64,000 nucleotides of DNA from Microbulbifer agarilyticus. GTDB taxonomy: Bacteria; Pseudomonadota; Gammaproteobacteria; Pseudomonadales; Cellvibrionaceae. Position numbers and translations under genes: made by a program. The stretch is taken from the NCBI RefSeq assembly GCF_020171345.1, contig NZ_JAIUZM010000001.1, positions 434,001 to 498,000 of the forward strand, read 5' to 3'. Under the pieces are notes generated by a model. It saw only the letters and a list, made by a program, of their open reading frames with translations, did not search any database and was not told the DNA's origin. Positions 1-8,740 of the stretch are shown here, piece after piece; position 1 is the first letter of the stretch, and each line of letters begins with the position of its first letter.

Positions 1-1217
1 ATGGGTGAACCGGGCTTTTCCACCGCGTCGGGGTTCACTGTGTCGTTCGCACCGATTACCAGTACCAGATCGGTTTCCGGAAAATCATCGTTGATCTCTT
101 CCATTTCCAGCACGATGTCGTAGGGCACATTGGCTTCCGCCAGCAACACGTTCATGTGTCCGGGCAGACGGCCCGCAACGGGGTGGATACCGAAGCGCAC
201 GGTTTTGCCCGCTTTACGCAGCTTGTCGGTCAGATCGCTTACCGCTTGCTGCGCGTGGGCTACCGCCATGCCGAAACCGGGAACGATAACGATGTTCTTG
301 GCCGCTTTCAGGTCATCCGCCAACTCATCGTGCGTAGTCGCAACCGCCTCGCCTTCGACCTCACTGTCACCACCGGCCACTTCACCATCGGAACCGAAAC
401 CGCCCAGAATCACGCTGATAAAGGAACGGTTCATACCGCGACACATAATGTAACTGAGGATGGCACCGGAGGAGCCGACCAGGGCACCGATAACAATTAG
501 CAGATCGTTGCTCAGCATAAAGCCAGTGGCCGCAGCGGCCCAGCCGGAGTAGCTGTTCAGCATGGAGATCACTACCGGCATATCCGCACCGCCGATCGCC
601 GCGATCAAATGGATACCCAGCAACAGCGCGATACCCGTCATAACCAGCAGGTTAATGATGGTGGCATTGCTCACGTCCGCCGGAATGAACTGGGCACCCA
701 GCACCACGCAGATCACCAGCGCGATCAGGTTCAGCCAGTGGCGTGCCGGCAGCATCAGCGGTTTACCCGAAATCAGGCCCTGCAGTTTGCCGAAGGCAAC
801 GATGGAACCGGTCAGGGTGATGGCACCGATGAACACGCCGATATAAATCTCGGAGTTATGCACAATGTGTGCGGCACCTTCGAGATTAATGCGCGGGTCC
901 AGGTAGCCGCCCCAGCCGATCAGCACCGCGGCCAGACCTACAAAGCTGTGTAGTAGCGCGACCAGCTGCGGCATCGCCGCCATCTCCACCTTGCGCGCCA
1001 GATGGATGCCAATCACCGCACCCACACCCATGGCAATCGCCACCGGCAGGTAGGCGCCAGAGGTAATACCGGCGACGGTGGCAATGATGGCCACCGCCAT
1101 ACCCACCATGCCGTAGTAGTTACCACGTCTTGCGGTCTCGTGCGCGGACAGTCCACCGAGGCTCAGAATAAACATCACCGCAGAGAACAGATAAGCCATG
1201 GAAATTACGCTATTCAT
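1..1217 (-). CDS. pntB: NAD(P) transhydrogenase subunit beta, 3' end cut by window edge
   Basis: The beta subunit forms most of the membrane proton channel and the NADP(H)-binding domain III of the inner-membrane transhydrogenase. The reverse-strand reading opens [20 protein letters not shown] and continues through a series of hydrophobic helices. The last residues before the edge include [19 protein letters not shown], which belongs to the NADP-binding domain. About 405 codons are present. By comparison with E. coli PntB (462 aa) roughly 55 C-terminal residues lie outside the window. It follows pntA by 12 nt on the same strand, so the two are an operon, and a GAGA-type ribosome site sits in that gap. 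Identity is certain; only the end is missing. Confidence 0.95.
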   Translation of the reverse strand, partial: MNSVISMAYLFSAVMFILSLGGLSAHETARRGNYYGMVGMAVAIIATVAGITSGAYLPVAIAMGVGAVIGIHLARKVEMAAMPQLVALLHSFVGLAAVLIGWGGYLDPRINLEGAAHIVHNSEIYIGVFIGAITLTGSIVAFGKLQGLISGKPLMLPARHWLNLIALVICVVLGAQFIPADVSNATIINLLVMTGIALLLGIHLIAAIGGADMPVVISMLNSYSGWAAAATGFMLSNDLLIVIGALVGSSGAILSYIMCRGMNRSFISVILGGFGSDGEVAGGDSEVEGEAVATTHDELADDLKAAKNIVIVPGFGMAVAHAQQAVSDLTDKLRKAGKTVRFGIHPVAGRLPGHMNVLLAEANVPYDIVLEMEEINDDFPETDLVLVIGANDTVNPDAVEKPGSP

Positions 1218-1229
1218 GTCTCTTTCTCC

Positions 1230-2771
1230 TTAGCGACGGAACATTTTGAGCATACGGTGGGTAACAAAGAATCCACCGAAGATATTGATACTGGCGACCA
1301 GTACCGCAATAAACGCCATGACAGTGACAACGAAGGAACCGGTGGCCCCTACCTGCAACAAGGCACCGATAATCACAATGCCGGAGATAGCGTTGGTCAC
1401 ACTCATTAGCGGAGTGTGCAGCGCATGCGACACATTCCAGATCACCTGCCAGCCGATAAAGATGGCCAGAACAAACACCGTAAAATGGGCAACAAAGTCT
1501 GCCGGGGCAGATTTACCCAGTGCCAGCAGCAACAGGCCAGCAACGGCCCAGAAGGCAACCAGAGACAATGGGGAAGACTTCTTCTCCGGCTTTGGTTCCA
1601 CTTCGATCTGCGGCTCCGGCTGCTTTTGCTGGGGCGCGGCAGAAATTTTCGGCGGGGGTGGCGGCCAGGTGATTTCACCTTCCTTCACCACAGTGGCACC
1701 GCGAATAGCTTCGTCTTCGAAGTTGATTTCGATTTCACCGTTCTTTTCCGGTGTCATGTCCGTCAACAGATGGCACAGGTTGGTGGCATACAGGGTGGAA
1801 GACTGGGTAGCTGCGCGGCTGGCCAGATTGGTGTAGCCCAGAACGGTGACACCACTCTTGACCACCTTTTTATCGGCTTCGGTGAAGTCACAGTTACCGC
1901 CCATTTCCGCCGCCAGGTCCACCACCACAGAACCGTCGGCCATGGTTTCCACCATGTCCGCCAGCCACAGCTTCGGTGCCGGCTTGCCGGGGATCAGAGC
2001 GGTGGTGATAACAATGTCCACTTCCTTGGCCTGTTCACGGAACAGCGCCATTTCGGCATCGATAAACTCCTTGGACATCTGCTTGGCGTAGCCGCCGGTG
2101 CCGGAACCATCTTCCTCGATTTCCACAGTGAGGAATTCCGCACCCATGGACTCCACCTGCTCGCGTACTTCCGGGCGGGTATCGAAGGCGCGCACGATGG
2201 CACCCATGCTCTTGGCGGTGCCAATTGCAGACAGCCCCGCAACACCAGCACCAATCACCAGCACCTTGGCCGGTGGAATTTTGCCGGCGGCGGTGATCTG
2301 GCCGGTAAAGAAGCGACCAAACTCGTGGGCGGCTTCAATCACTGCGCGGTAGCCGGCAATGTTGGCCATGGAGCTCAACGCGTCCATTTTCTGCGCGCGC
2401 GAAATACGCGGAATAGATTCCACCGCCAGCGCGTTAATGTTTTTGTCTGCGAACTTTTTCAGCAACGCTTCATTCTGCGCCGGCTTGAGAAAGGCTACCA
2501 GCGTGGCACCGCTGGGAATCAGATCCAGCTCCGCATCATTCGGCTGCTGAACTTTCAGTACGATCCCGGCCTGACTCAGACAGTCGGCGGCATTAGCGCA
2601 CAACTTGGCGCCGGCCTGCTCATATTCTGTGTCGGGGAAGTTAGCTCCTTCTCCGGCACCCTGCTCGATGACAACGTCAAAGCCCAGCGACTGCAAACGC
2701 TTTACGCTGGCTGGCGTTGCCGCGACCCGCGACTCTCCAGGCGCGGTCTCCTTTGGTATGGCAATAATCAC
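1230..2771 (-). CDS. pntA: NAD(P) transhydrogenase subunit alpha (fused alpha1/alpha2)
   Basis: The alpha subunit binds NAD(H) in a cytosolic domain and supplies membrane helices; with PntB it couples hydride transfer between NADH and NADP+ to proton movement. The protein opens [18 protein letters not shown], then has an alanine-dehydrogenase-like domain with a [15 protein letters not shown] dinucleotide loop. A proline-rich linker ([13 protein letters not shown]) leads to four C-terminal membrane segments. The open frame runs back to 2906, but I place the start at the GTG at 2771: GGGAG lies about 9 nt upstream and the resulting 513 aa match the E. coli length (510). The upstream extension has no family similarity. 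Unlike species with separate pntAA and pntAB genes, the two parts are fused here. Confidence 0.93.
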   Translation of the reverse strand: MIIAIPKETAPGESRVAATPASVKRLQSLGFDVVIEQGAGEGANFPDTEYEQAGAKLCANAADCLSQAGIVLKVQQPNDAELDLIPSGATLVAFLKPAQNEALLKKFADKNINALAVESIPRISRAQKMDALSSMANIAGYRAVIEAAHEFGRFFTGQITAAGKIPPAKVLVIGAGVAGLSAIGTAKSMGAIVRAFDTRPEVREQVESMGAEFLTVEIEEDGSGTGGYAKQMSKEFIDAEMALFREQAKEVDIVITTALIPGKPAPKLWLADMVETMADGSVVVDLAAEMGGNCDFTEADKKVVKSGVTVLGYTNLASRAATQSSTLYATNLCHLLTDMTPEKNGEIEINFEDEAIRGATVVKEGEITWPPPPPKISAAPQQKQPEPQIEVEPKPEKKSSPLSLVAFWAVAGLLLLALGKSAPADFVAHFTVFVLAIFIGWQVIWNVSHALHTPLMSVTNAISGIVIIGALLQVGATGSFVVTVMAFIAVLVASINIFGGFFVTHRMLKMFRR

Positions 2772-3227
2772 CGTTTGTGCTCCCGTTAAAAGATTTGTCG
2801 TTGTTATAAACCCAAGGCCCTGATGCGAACATTTGGGCTGTCCTTTGTAGGACGAAACACTACCGCCGAATTTAATTCCGCCAGTACAGCCTTTTATTCG
2901 GGTCACCCCGAAACAACAAATTAAAAGGCAAAGACAGGCCTGCCCCGGAAAAAACAGCTTCCAGAGAAATTAAAACCTTTTCGGTAAGTCGCTGCATTAA
3001 AGAAAATAAATTTCGGCGACGGAAATAGAGGATTCTTATTAGGCGTTTTGAGGAAATTTATTAAAAATATCGAAAACTGCTCAAAAAACAGCAAATTAAG
3101 TTACAAAAGAAACGAAAAAGTGCACCCAAAACGTAAACTTCACGACATAAGTGACTTTCGCTCACGCAGGGTGACCAATGAAAAAACTGGCGCGAAAAAA
3201 CGCCGTGCACCTACGGGCGAGTCGTAT

Positions 3228-3279
3228 AAGGGATTATTTAATTAACTATTCCAAACCGTTTAATTAAATAATAACCCTT
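3228..3279. repeat. Long AT-rich imperfect inverted repeat
   Basis: AAGGGATTATTTAATTAA faces TTAATTAAATAATAACCCTT across a 14-nt centre (CTATTCCAAACCGT). All 18 left-arm bases pair; the right arm carries a 2-nt insertion. It lies downstream of the modA-like stop and upstream of pntA. There is no adjacent T-tract, so a plain intrinsic terminator is doubtful. An operator or DNA-structure site is possible. Confidence 0.7.
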
Positions 3280-3307
3280 TGAAATGGAATTCATGCGGCA
3301 TTGGAAT

Positions 3308-3331
3308 AGATATCAAATAAAACCGATATCT
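3308..3331. repeat. Small perfect dyad AGATATC-N10-GATATCT
   Basis: Two 7-nt arms, AGATATC and GATATCT, are separated by AAATAAAACC. The geometry resembles an operator for a dimeric regulator, or a weak hairpin at the end of the modA-like transcript. No protein can be assigned. Confidence 0.45.
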
Positions 3332-3405
3332 GGATAAGTTTTACGACATTTATACATCGCTTTGGGCCAATCAAATTTCACTGCGGCCATATTTTATATG
3401 GCGTA

Positions 3406-4293
3406 TTACCGGCTTTTAGCAGGTAAAAATCCTAAAGGGAGTAAGCGCGCCTGTACCGGGTCTGAGCGCAAATATTGTAGGAAGCGAATAGCCAGATTTC
3501 GCTGCCGGGTATCCCGCAAGATCACCAGCTGCTGCTCCAGCGGCGGGTGGAACTGATAGGGGATACGCATAAACTGCGCTTGGCGCCCGGAAGCCAGGGC
3601 CTGCCCGTAGGGAATCAACCCCAGGTCCCCCTCCCCTTGGTGCAACATGATCTGCGCGTGCCCCGAATGCCCCGCGTACACCACTCGATTCTTTACCTTC
3701 GGCCACAAGCGCAACTTCTTTAACATCTTGACCGCCGCATCCCCATCGGGGGCGAGCTGCGGATCAGCCACGACCAATTTATGTTTACCGCGGCCCAATA
3801 ACAGGATGAGCTGGCGAGGGGTGAGTGTCGCGCCGGAGGCGCCCTGTGTCGCGAGCGCAGCAAGGGTGGAGAACCCGGACGACTTGTTCGTGGAAATTTT
3901 CTCACTGGCCCATACCGCCAGCTGCCCACGCGCATAGGTCTGACGGCTGGCCGGAACCGTAAGTCCAGCCTTTTCCAGCAATACCGGGCGTGCCATATCG
4001 GCAGAGAGAAACAGGTCGAAGGGACGGCCCGCGTCGTTTGCACGAATCTGACTGTAGAGCAGGCCACTGGCCCCAGCGGTAATCTCCAAGCGACAGCGGC
4101 AGTGCGCTTCGAAAGACGGCCGCAAAGCCTCGAGCGCAGGCTGGAAGCTGGCATCTACGGCGATACGCAGCACCTTCGGGGTGCGCTCGCCACAACTGGA
4201 AAGGGCAACAGCGACCACAATGAAGCAGATGGTCGCAAACAGGCGCCGAAGCCGTTTACCGGCGAGGGAAAAGCTCGTATTCCGTAACAACAT
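3406..4293 (-). CDS. modA: Molybdate-type ABC substrate-binding lipoprotein (ModA-like)
   Basis: A 295-aa type-II periplasmic binding protein. An N-terminal hydrophobic stretch ends in the lipobox LSSC (Cys34), so the mature protein should be a lipid-anchored periplasmic protein rather than soluble like E. coli ModA. ModA-family features follow: LRIAVDASFQPALEAL near the mature start, ITAGASGLLYSQI (oxyanion-binding region), and FDLFLSADMARPVLLEKAGL. The C-terminal part has GDLGLIPYGQAL. It lies 84 nt downstream of mobA on the same strand, which supports a molybdenum role. No modB or modC is present nearby, so it is an orphan here. Tungstate or another oxyanion cannot be excluded. Confidence 0.8.
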   Translation of the reverse strand: MLLRNTSFSLAGKRLRRLFATICFIVVAVALSSCGERTPKVLRIAVDASFQPALEALRPSFEAHCRCRLEITAGASGLLYSQIRANDAGRPFDLFLSADMARPVLLEKAGLTVPASRQTYARGQLAVWASEKISTNKSSGFSTLAALATQGASGATLTPRQLILLLGRGKHKLVVADPQLAPDGDAAVKMLKKLRLWPKVKNRVVYAGHSGHAQIMLHQGEGDLGLIPYGQALASGRQAQFMRIPYQFHPPLEQQLVILRDTRQRNLAIRFLQYLRSDPVQARLLPLGFLPAKSR

Positions 4294-4377
4294 TCGAATA
4301 CAAATACCTCAATTCGAATCTACCCCCACGGCCGGTCACTGGCTGCCACTACTCTGTAGATGACGCCAATCCTTGTG

Positions 4378-4983
4378 CTACCCCTGCAATCGGCTGAAAT
4401 CCTCCGGTCGATTGAGGTTCAGGTGCCAATCGCCCTCCGGGACCGGCAGTTGCACGCAGCCAACAAACCCAAACAGGGCGCGCACAGAGGCAATAGCATC
4501 CCCCGCGGCGGCGGCACCCAGGTACTTGCGGCTGCGCGCGTTCAGTGGAAGCCAGCACGGCATAAAGTAGTCACCGAAACACACCGCTTGATCCACGGTC
4601 TGCCCGACCACACACAGCTGTTTCAGCAAACCTGGTGACAGCAGCGGCATATCCACCGGCACCACCAGCAATGCGTCACAGGCGAGTTCCCACTGGTGCA
4701 AATGCTGATCGATGGCCTGGAGTCCCCCGAGAGGGCCTGCGGCTTCTACCTGGTCTGGAATGCCACCTGGGCGGCGCCCGCTCACCAAAGGCGCCATCAT
4801 CTCTATGCCTTCAGGCGCTTCAACCAACTCCAGCTGACGCTTCGCATGCTCGAGCAGCGTACTGCCATTGGATAATTTTAGCAGCGCCTTGTCCTGCCCC
4901 ATGCGACTAGACAGTCCGCCAGCGAGTACTACTGGGCATACCCGAATTACCGGAGTTAATTGATTACCTGATGGCGATGTCAT
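4378..4983 (-). CDS. mobA: Molybdenum cofactor guanylyltransferase
   Basis: MobA transfers GMP from GTP to Mo-molybdopterin to make the MGD cofactor used by DMSO-reductase-family enzymes such as the NasA encoded at 15615. The 201-aa protein has the nucleotidyltransferase signature CPVVLAGGLSSRMGQDKALL near residue 17, and VVPVDMPLLSP as the metal-binding DMP motif near residue 110. Length is typical of the family (E. coli 194). It starts with ATG at 4983 and is divergent from the nitrate-inducible porin unit, and is followed by the modA-like gene. The ribosome site is weak. Confidence 0.92.
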   Translation of the reverse strand: MTSPSGNQLTPVIRVCPVVLAGGLSSRMGQDKALLKLSNGSTLLEHAKRQLELVEAPEGIEMMAPLVSGRRPGGIPDQVEAAGPLGGLQAIDQHLHQWELACDALLVVPVDMPLLSPGLLKQLCVVGQTVDQAVCFGDYFMPCWLPLNARSRKYLGAAAAGDAIASVRALFGFVGCVQLPVPEGDWHLNLNRPEDFSRLQG

Positions 4984-5141
4984 TTATTACTGCATCCTGA
5001 CATTTGATCCTCGTGACTCCTGCGTACCACGTTCACTGAGAGGCGAAACCATACAGCAAAATTACGGTAAATTAGCCTCGCATATTTGATCTTTGAGAAA
5101 AGTAGCCCAAAAGGAACTCTCCCAGCCCGCCCCAAATGCCG

Positions 5142-5187
5142 CACCATATTGCCGCGCAACCACCTATCTTTGCACCATATCGCACCA
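5142..5187 (+). promoter_or_regulatory. Possible NtrC-type upstream activator sites
   Basis: Two related stretches lie about 180-220 nt upstream of the predicted start site: CGCACCATATTGCCGCGC (5142-5159) and TGCACCATATCGCACCA (5171-5187). Each has a good left half of the NtrC dyad (TGCACC-N5-GGTGCA) and a poor right half. GCACCA half-sites also occur upstream of nirB. Assignment to NtrC is inference. Confidence 0.35.
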
Positions 5188-5336
5188 CCAATCTCCATAT
5201 AGTGGCGTATCCAGCTGCTTTCTCGCTTCGCGCCAAGACCTTGCTGCACCGCCAGGGCGCAATCGCCCGCCAGAAGGCAACGAATCAACACGGAAGCGCC
5301 CATATAAAGCACACGCTCTACTAAATTAGCATCCAT

Positions 5337-5352
5337 TGGTACGAGTTTTGAT
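5337..5352 (+). promoter_or_regulatory. Sigma-54-like -24/-12 promoter of porin-nasT-nasS
   Basis: TGGTACGAGTTTTGAT matches the sigma-54 consensus TGGCACG-N4-TTGCW at all positions except C4 (T) and the C of the -12 element (A). The same TTGA form of the -12 box appears in the two other nitrate promoters in this window. A start near 5363 would place the hairpin at 5376 in the leader. Confidence 0.5.
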
Positions 5353-5375
5353 TGTCCAAATGCCAGTGGCATTGA

Positions 5376-5411
5376 GGCCCGGCCGCACAATCCGTGCCGC
5401 CGGGCCTTTTC
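5376..5411 (+). terminator. Leader terminator hairpin (candidate attenuator)
   Basis: AGGCCCGGC pairs with GCCGGGCCT (9 bp), with an inner GCAC/GTGC helix and an AATCC loop, followed by TTTT. It lies between the predicted promoter and the porin start codon, so it would end transcription before the gene unless read through. The operon encodes NasT, an ANTAR antiterminator-type protein, which makes attenuation likely. Just upstream, CAAATGCC-AGT-GGCATTG (5357-5374) can form another hairpin. Confidence 0.6.
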
Positions 5412-5441
5412 TATTGCGCGCGAATATCCAGGGAGATCTCC

Positions 5442-6686
5442 ATGGTTGCCAGCCCATGTGCAGGCCAGACTACCGCCGTCCAGCTTCAGCTCACCAGAGC
5501 TGCTCTCGGGGCTGCGCTGCTGCTCAGTGCGACAGATGCCGTTGGTGCAGAAGAAAACATCGCGCAAATGCCCGGGGACATGATTCGCAACAGTACCTTT
5601 GGCCTCAACTTTCGCCCCCGCTACGAGCATGTACGCGAAGTCTCTTTTCCCAAGCACGCTACCGCCGGCACCTTGCGCAGCCGTGCGACCTGGACCAGCG
5701 CCCGCTGGGATGGCTGGGAGTTCTTGCTGGAGGGCGACAATGTCACCTACATTAGTAGCGAAAAATTCAACAACACCGAGAACGGACGCACCCAGTACCC
5801 GGTCATTGCCGACCCGGATTACAGCGAGGTGAATCGGGTTCAGCTGAGCTACAAGCACAACACGAACCTGCTCACCCTGGGCCGGCAGCGTATTAATTTT
5901 GACGATCAGCGCTTTATCGGTGGTGTCGGCTGGCGCCAAAATGAACAGACTTACGATGCGTTACGCGCCGAGTGGGCATTCGACGACCGATTCACCGGCG
6001 ACTACTTCTACTCCTGGAACGTCAACCGGATTTTCGGCCCCGATGGTGCCGACGGAGATATTGGCGGGCCGGTTAACGCGCTGCGCCTTAAATACAAGGT
6101 ACGCCCGAATCACACCCTAAGCGGCTTTTTCTACAGCCTGGATTTCCACGAATTTGACCAGCTGGCGAGTGTCACCGCTGGCTTCAAGTGGAGCGCAGAC
6201 TGTGACACCTTCCGCTGGCACCTGCGCGCCGCCACCCAGAGCGATACCGGGCGCAACCCCTACGACTACCGCGCGGAGTATTACAACGCGGAGTTCGGCA
6301 CCAAGCCGGAACAAAAATACAAATTTGCCGGATTTGTCGGTACCGAGTGGCTCACCGGTGACGATCAGTGGGCATTTCAAACCCCGCTGGCCACGCTGCA
6401 CAAGTTCCAGGGCTACGCGGACAAATTCCTGACCACCCCCGTCGACGGCATCCGCGACTACTACGCTGGCGGCTCAGTGGTTATTTCTGGCATTAAGTTT
6501 GCAGCAACTTTGCATAAATTCTATAGCGATCGCTTCAGCCGCGAGTACGGCAACGAACTCGACCTGGTAGCGACCTATGCCATAACAAAAAATATCGACC
6601 TGCTCGCCAAATACGCCACGTACGACGCTGACACCTTCAGCAGCGATACGGACAAATTCTGGCTGCAGTTCGAATTGAAGTTTTGA
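5442..6686 (+). CDS. Outer-membrane beta-barrel porin, alginate-export family type
   Basis: A 414-aa protein with an N-terminal signal sequence (cleavage likely after VGAEE or just before) and alternating polar/apolar strands rich in aromatic residues, ending LQFELKF with the C-terminal Phe of outer-membrane barrels. Segments such as FRPRYEHVRE, LTLGRQRINFDDQRFIGGVGWRQNEQTYDAL and DLLAKYATYDADTF resemble alginate_exp-type porins. I use ATG 5442 because GGGAG lies 6 nt upstream; the frame is open from 5394 but those codons overlap the leader. It is the first gene of a unit with nasT (7-nt gap) and nasS, so it probably lets nitrate or nitrite across the outer membrane. Substrate is inferred only from context. 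Confidence 0.8.
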   Translation: MVASPCAGQTTAVQLQLTRAALGAALLLSATDAVGAEENIAQMPGDMIRNSTFGLNFRPRYEHVREVSFPKHATAGTLRSRATWTSARWDGWEFLLEGDNVTYISSEKFNNTENGRTQYPVIADPDYSEVNRVQLSYKHNTNLLTLGRQRINFDDQRFIGGVGWRQNEQTYDALRAEWAFDDRFTGDYFYSWNVNRIFGPDGADGDIGGPVNALRLKYKVRPNHTLSGFFYSLDFHEFDQLASVTAGFKWSADCDTFRWHLRAATQSDTGRNPYDYRAEYYNAEFGTKPEQKYKFAGFVGTEWLTGDDQWAFQTPLATLHKFQGYADKFLTTPVDGIRDYYAGGSVVISGIKFAATLHKFYSDRFSREYGNELDLVATYAITKNIDLLAKYATYDADTFSSDTDKFWLQFELKF

Positions 6687-6693
6687 CAAAGCG

Positions 6694-7284
6694 ATGACGA
6701 CCAACCCAATCAGCATTTTACTGGTCGATGACCAGAGCGAGCGCGCGGCTATGGTGTCCGAGCAGCTCAGCGCTGCCGGATACAACCTGCTGGCGCAGCT
6801 TTCCAGCGCTGAAGGCCTCCTGTTTCAGGTGGAAAAGCACCGCCCGGATATCGTATTGATCGATATCGAATCCCCCGACCGGGACATTCTTGAAAGCCTC
6901 TCCGTGATCAACCAGCACAACCCTACGCCAGTGGCGATGTTCTCTGCCCGCGGTGGCGCAGACTTCATCAGCAGCGCGGTGGATGCCGGAGTCAGCGCCT
7001 ATATGGCTGAAGGTCTGTCCGCGGAGCGGGTCGCACCGGCCATTGAAATCGCTATGGCCCAGTTCCGCAGCTATCAGCAACTGCGGCAGTCCCTGGAGCG
7101 CACCCAGCAACAGCTGGACGAGCGAAAAATCATTGAGCGCGCCAAGGGGTTATTAATGGCCCGCAAGAATATCAGCGAGCAGGCCGCACATCAGACCCTG
7201 CGCACCCTGGCGATGAACAGCAATTCCACCATGCGCAATGTCGCCGAACAAATCGTCACGCATCTGCAAACACCGGCCAGATAG
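6694..7284 (+). CDS. nasT: ANTAR-domain response regulator, NasT type antiterminator
   Basis: NasT proteins bind leader RNA and allow read-through of a terminator in nitrate assimilation operons; NasS holds them inactive when nitrate is absent. The 196-aa protein has a receiver-like domain (ILLVDDQ at 8-14, phospho-acceptor-like Asp57 in VLIDIESPD) and a C-terminal ANTAR domain from about residue 130 (ERKIIERAKGLLMARKNISEQAAHQTLRTLAMN). It lies 7 nt after the porin and 43 nt before nasS. The receiver looks intact, but signalling in this family is normally by NasS binding. Hairpins in the porin and narK leaders are its likely targets. Confidence 0.9.
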   Translation: MTTNPISILLVDDQSERAAMVSEQLSAAGYNLLAQLSSAEGLLFQVEKHRPDIVLIDIESPDRDILESLSVINQHNPTPVAMFSARGGADFISSAVDAGVSAYMAEGLSAERVAPAIEIAMAQFRSYQQLRQSLERTQQQLDERKIIERAKGLLMARKNISEQAAHQTLRTLAMNSNSTMRNVAEQIVTHLQTPAR

Positions 7285-7327
7285 CGGGATTTGACACAGA
7301 ATTTTAAAGATTGCCGAGAGTACTACC

Positions 7328-8413
7328 GTGAGCAGCCTGCAAGTCGAAAAGCCAAAACTCAAACTGCTCTATCTGCGCCTGACAGATAGCGCCCCACTGA
7401 TCATCGCCCATGAGCTCGGATTATTTGAGCAGCATGGACTGCAAGTAACGTTAAAGCGGGAAACTTCCTGGGCCACACTGCGGGATAAGCTAATCGGCGG
7501 CGCCGCCGATGCCGCCGCGATGCTTGCGCCCATGCCACTCACCCTCAAGCAAACCTTGCCGAACTGCGAAGAAGAACTGCTCAGCGGTCTGATCCTGAGC
7601 TGCAATGGCAATGGAATTACCCTATCCAGCGACCTCTACAGCAAGTTAAACACACAGACTGACGATGCGGATGGCGCAGGCGCAGCGCTGAAGCAGTTTG
7701 TTGACCGACAAGCAGCGGATGCAACGCCGCTCACGTTTGCCAGCGTGTATCCATTTGCCAGCCACACATTGCAGCTGCGCCACTGGTTAAGCAATGCCGG
7801 GATTAATCCCGACACCGACGTGCGCCTGCAGGTATTGCCACCGGAACAGATGGTGGACCACCTGCGCCGTGGGGATATTGACGGTTTCTGCGTTGGCGAG
7901 CCCTGGAACACCTTTGCCGCCCAGGAAGGTATCGGGGTCATTGCCACGCCGAACAACGCCCTGATGCCCGCAATGCCAGAAAAAGTACTCGCGGTTACAC
8001 GCAGCTGGCACGAGGCAAATCCGGCAACGCATCTGGCATTGCGTGCCGCGCTATTGGAGGCCTGTGGGTGGCTGAGCGACCGCAATAACCGTCGCGACGC
8101 AGCGGGAATTCTGGCACGCCCGGAATATCTCAACCTTGCTGATGACCTAGTGGCCGCCTCTCTGAACGATCAGCTGTACCGTAAAAAGAACATGATTCCC
8201 GAGCAGAATACAGGCTGGCATTTGTTCGCCCACCCGCAGACGGACCACGGGCGTCCCACACCACAAAAAGCGCGCGAGCTACTTGCCTTGTGTAACGAAA
8301 TCGCGCCGACTGCTACAGATACTGCAGAACTCTTCCACGCTGACCTCTATCAACAGACCCTCGACTACCTTCGACTGCGCGAAATGCATGCTCCCAAATC
8401 ACACACAGGCTAG
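7328..8413 (+). CDS. nasS: Nitrate-sensing NasS, cytoplasmic NrtA/CmpA-like protein
   Basis: A 361-aa protein of the NrtA/CmpA/ABC substrate-binding fold without a signal peptide: it starts SSLQVEKPKLKLLYLRLTD and lacks a hydrophobic N-terminus. Absence of export and adjacency to nasT mark it as NasS, the cytosolic nitrate/nitrite sensor that sequesters NasT, rather than a transporter component. Family-typical segments include DSAPLIIAHELGLFEQHGL, SWATLRDKLIGGAADAAAML and FCVGEPWNTFAAQEGIG. The start is GTG 7328, with GAGAG just upstream. No nitrate ABC permease or ATPase is present in the window, which fits sensing rather than transport. Confidence 0.88.
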   Translation: MSSLQVEKPKLKLLYLRLTDSAPLIIAHELGLFEQHGLQVTLKRETSWATLRDKLIGGAADAAAMLAPMPLTLKQTLPNCEEELLSGLILSCNGNGITLSSDLYSKLNTQTDDADGAGAALKQFVDRQAADATPLTFASVYPFASHTLQLRHWLSNAGINPDTDVRLQVLPPEQMVDHLRRGDIDGFCVGEPWNTFAAQEGIGVIATPNNALMPAMPEKVLAVTRSWHEANPATHLALRAALLEACGWLSDRNNRRDAAGILARPEYLNLADDLVAASLNDQLYRKKNMIPEQNTGWHLFAHPQTDHGRPTPQKARELLALCNEIAPTATDTAELFHADLYQQTLDYLRLREMHAPKSHTG

Positions 8414-8467
8414 TGGTCTCTTCTGACTAAATAAGCCCTGGAGCACCCTCCTCACGCGCCCACACTC

Positions 8468-8485
8468 GGTGCACATTTGTGCACC
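8468..8485. promoter_or_regulatory. Perfect dyad GGTGCAC-ATTT-GTGCACC
   Basis: GGTGCACATTTGTGCACC is a perfect 7+7 dyad about 200 nt upstream of the predicted narK promoter. It shares the TGCAC/GTGCA halves of NtrC sites, but the spacing (4 nt) is shorter than the usual one, so another dimeric regulator is possible. Confidence 0.45.
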
Positions 8486-8667
8486 ACCCCAGACAGAGCA
8501 CACCAAAACAGGGCGCAATCGACAACTGGCTGGGCCCCTGAACCGCGCACAAACTACTGCCGACGGAACATTACTGCGCGTCATCGGACAAGTTTCGCCT
8601 CTAGTGCGCCATTTTTTCGCAGCACAGCGCACCAGTTTCGCCCTGTGACCGGGTTTGCGCACAACCA

Positions 8668-8683
8668 TGGCACAGTTATTGAA
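8668..8683 (+). promoter_or_regulatory. Sigma-54-like promoter of narK
   Basis: TGGCACAGTTATTGAA has the complete TGGCAC -24 element and a TTGA -12 element at standard spacing. A start near 8694 would give a leader of about 140 nt containing the hairpins at 8717 and 8741. A sigma-70 reading (TTGAAT 8679, GATACT 8703, 18-nt spacer) is a weaker alternative. Confidence 0.5.
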
Positions 8684-8716
8684 TAGCTATTACATAGTTA
8701 TTGATACTTATTAGTA

Positions 8717-8730
8717 GGACAGCGAAGTCC
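8717..8730 (+). promoter_or_regulatory. Hexaloop hairpin, ANTAR-target-like
   Basis: GGAC-AGCGAA-GTCC forms a 4-bp stem with a hexanucleotide loop with A at position 1 and G at position 4, the signature described for RNA hairpins bound by ANTAR domains. A second small stem, GGCA(8737)...TGCC(8751) with a 7-nt loop, overlaps the 5' arm of the following terminator, as an anti-terminator would. The second loop is not a perfect hexaloop, so the match is partial. Confidence 0.45.
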
Positions 8731-8740
8731 ACCGGCGGCA

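Larger units (their letters stand above)
2772..3405. other. AT-rich intergenic region between modA-like gene and pntA
   Basis: About 630 nt with no convincing gene. The stretch 2990-3360 is much richer in A and T than its surroundings. It should hold the pntAB promoter (minus strand) and the end of the modA-like transcript. The open frame at 3048-3245 on the plus strand translates to a lysine-rich sequence without family features and is not supported. Two hairpins in it are listed separately. Confidence 0.6.
4984..5441. other. Divergent regulatory region mobA / nitrate porin unit
   Basis: A gap of 458 nt. The 319-aa open frame on the minus strand here (4980-5939) runs antisense into the porin gene and shows no family features, so I treat the gap as non-coding. 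It contains GCACCA half-sites, a sigma-54-like promoter and a terminator-type hairpin, listed separately. Confidence 0.65.

Noticed and set aside
1416-2789. A 457-codon frame opposite pntA
   Set aside because: Antisense shadow of pntA, with no ribosome site or family features.
3048-3245. A 65-codon Lys-rich frame in the AT-rich gap
   Set aside because: No ribosome site, no family, and composition follows the AT-rich DNA.
4980-5939. A 319-codon minus-strand frame over the porin leader and start
   Set aside because: It covers the promoter and terminator signals and runs antisense into the porin gene; the translation shows no family or signal features.
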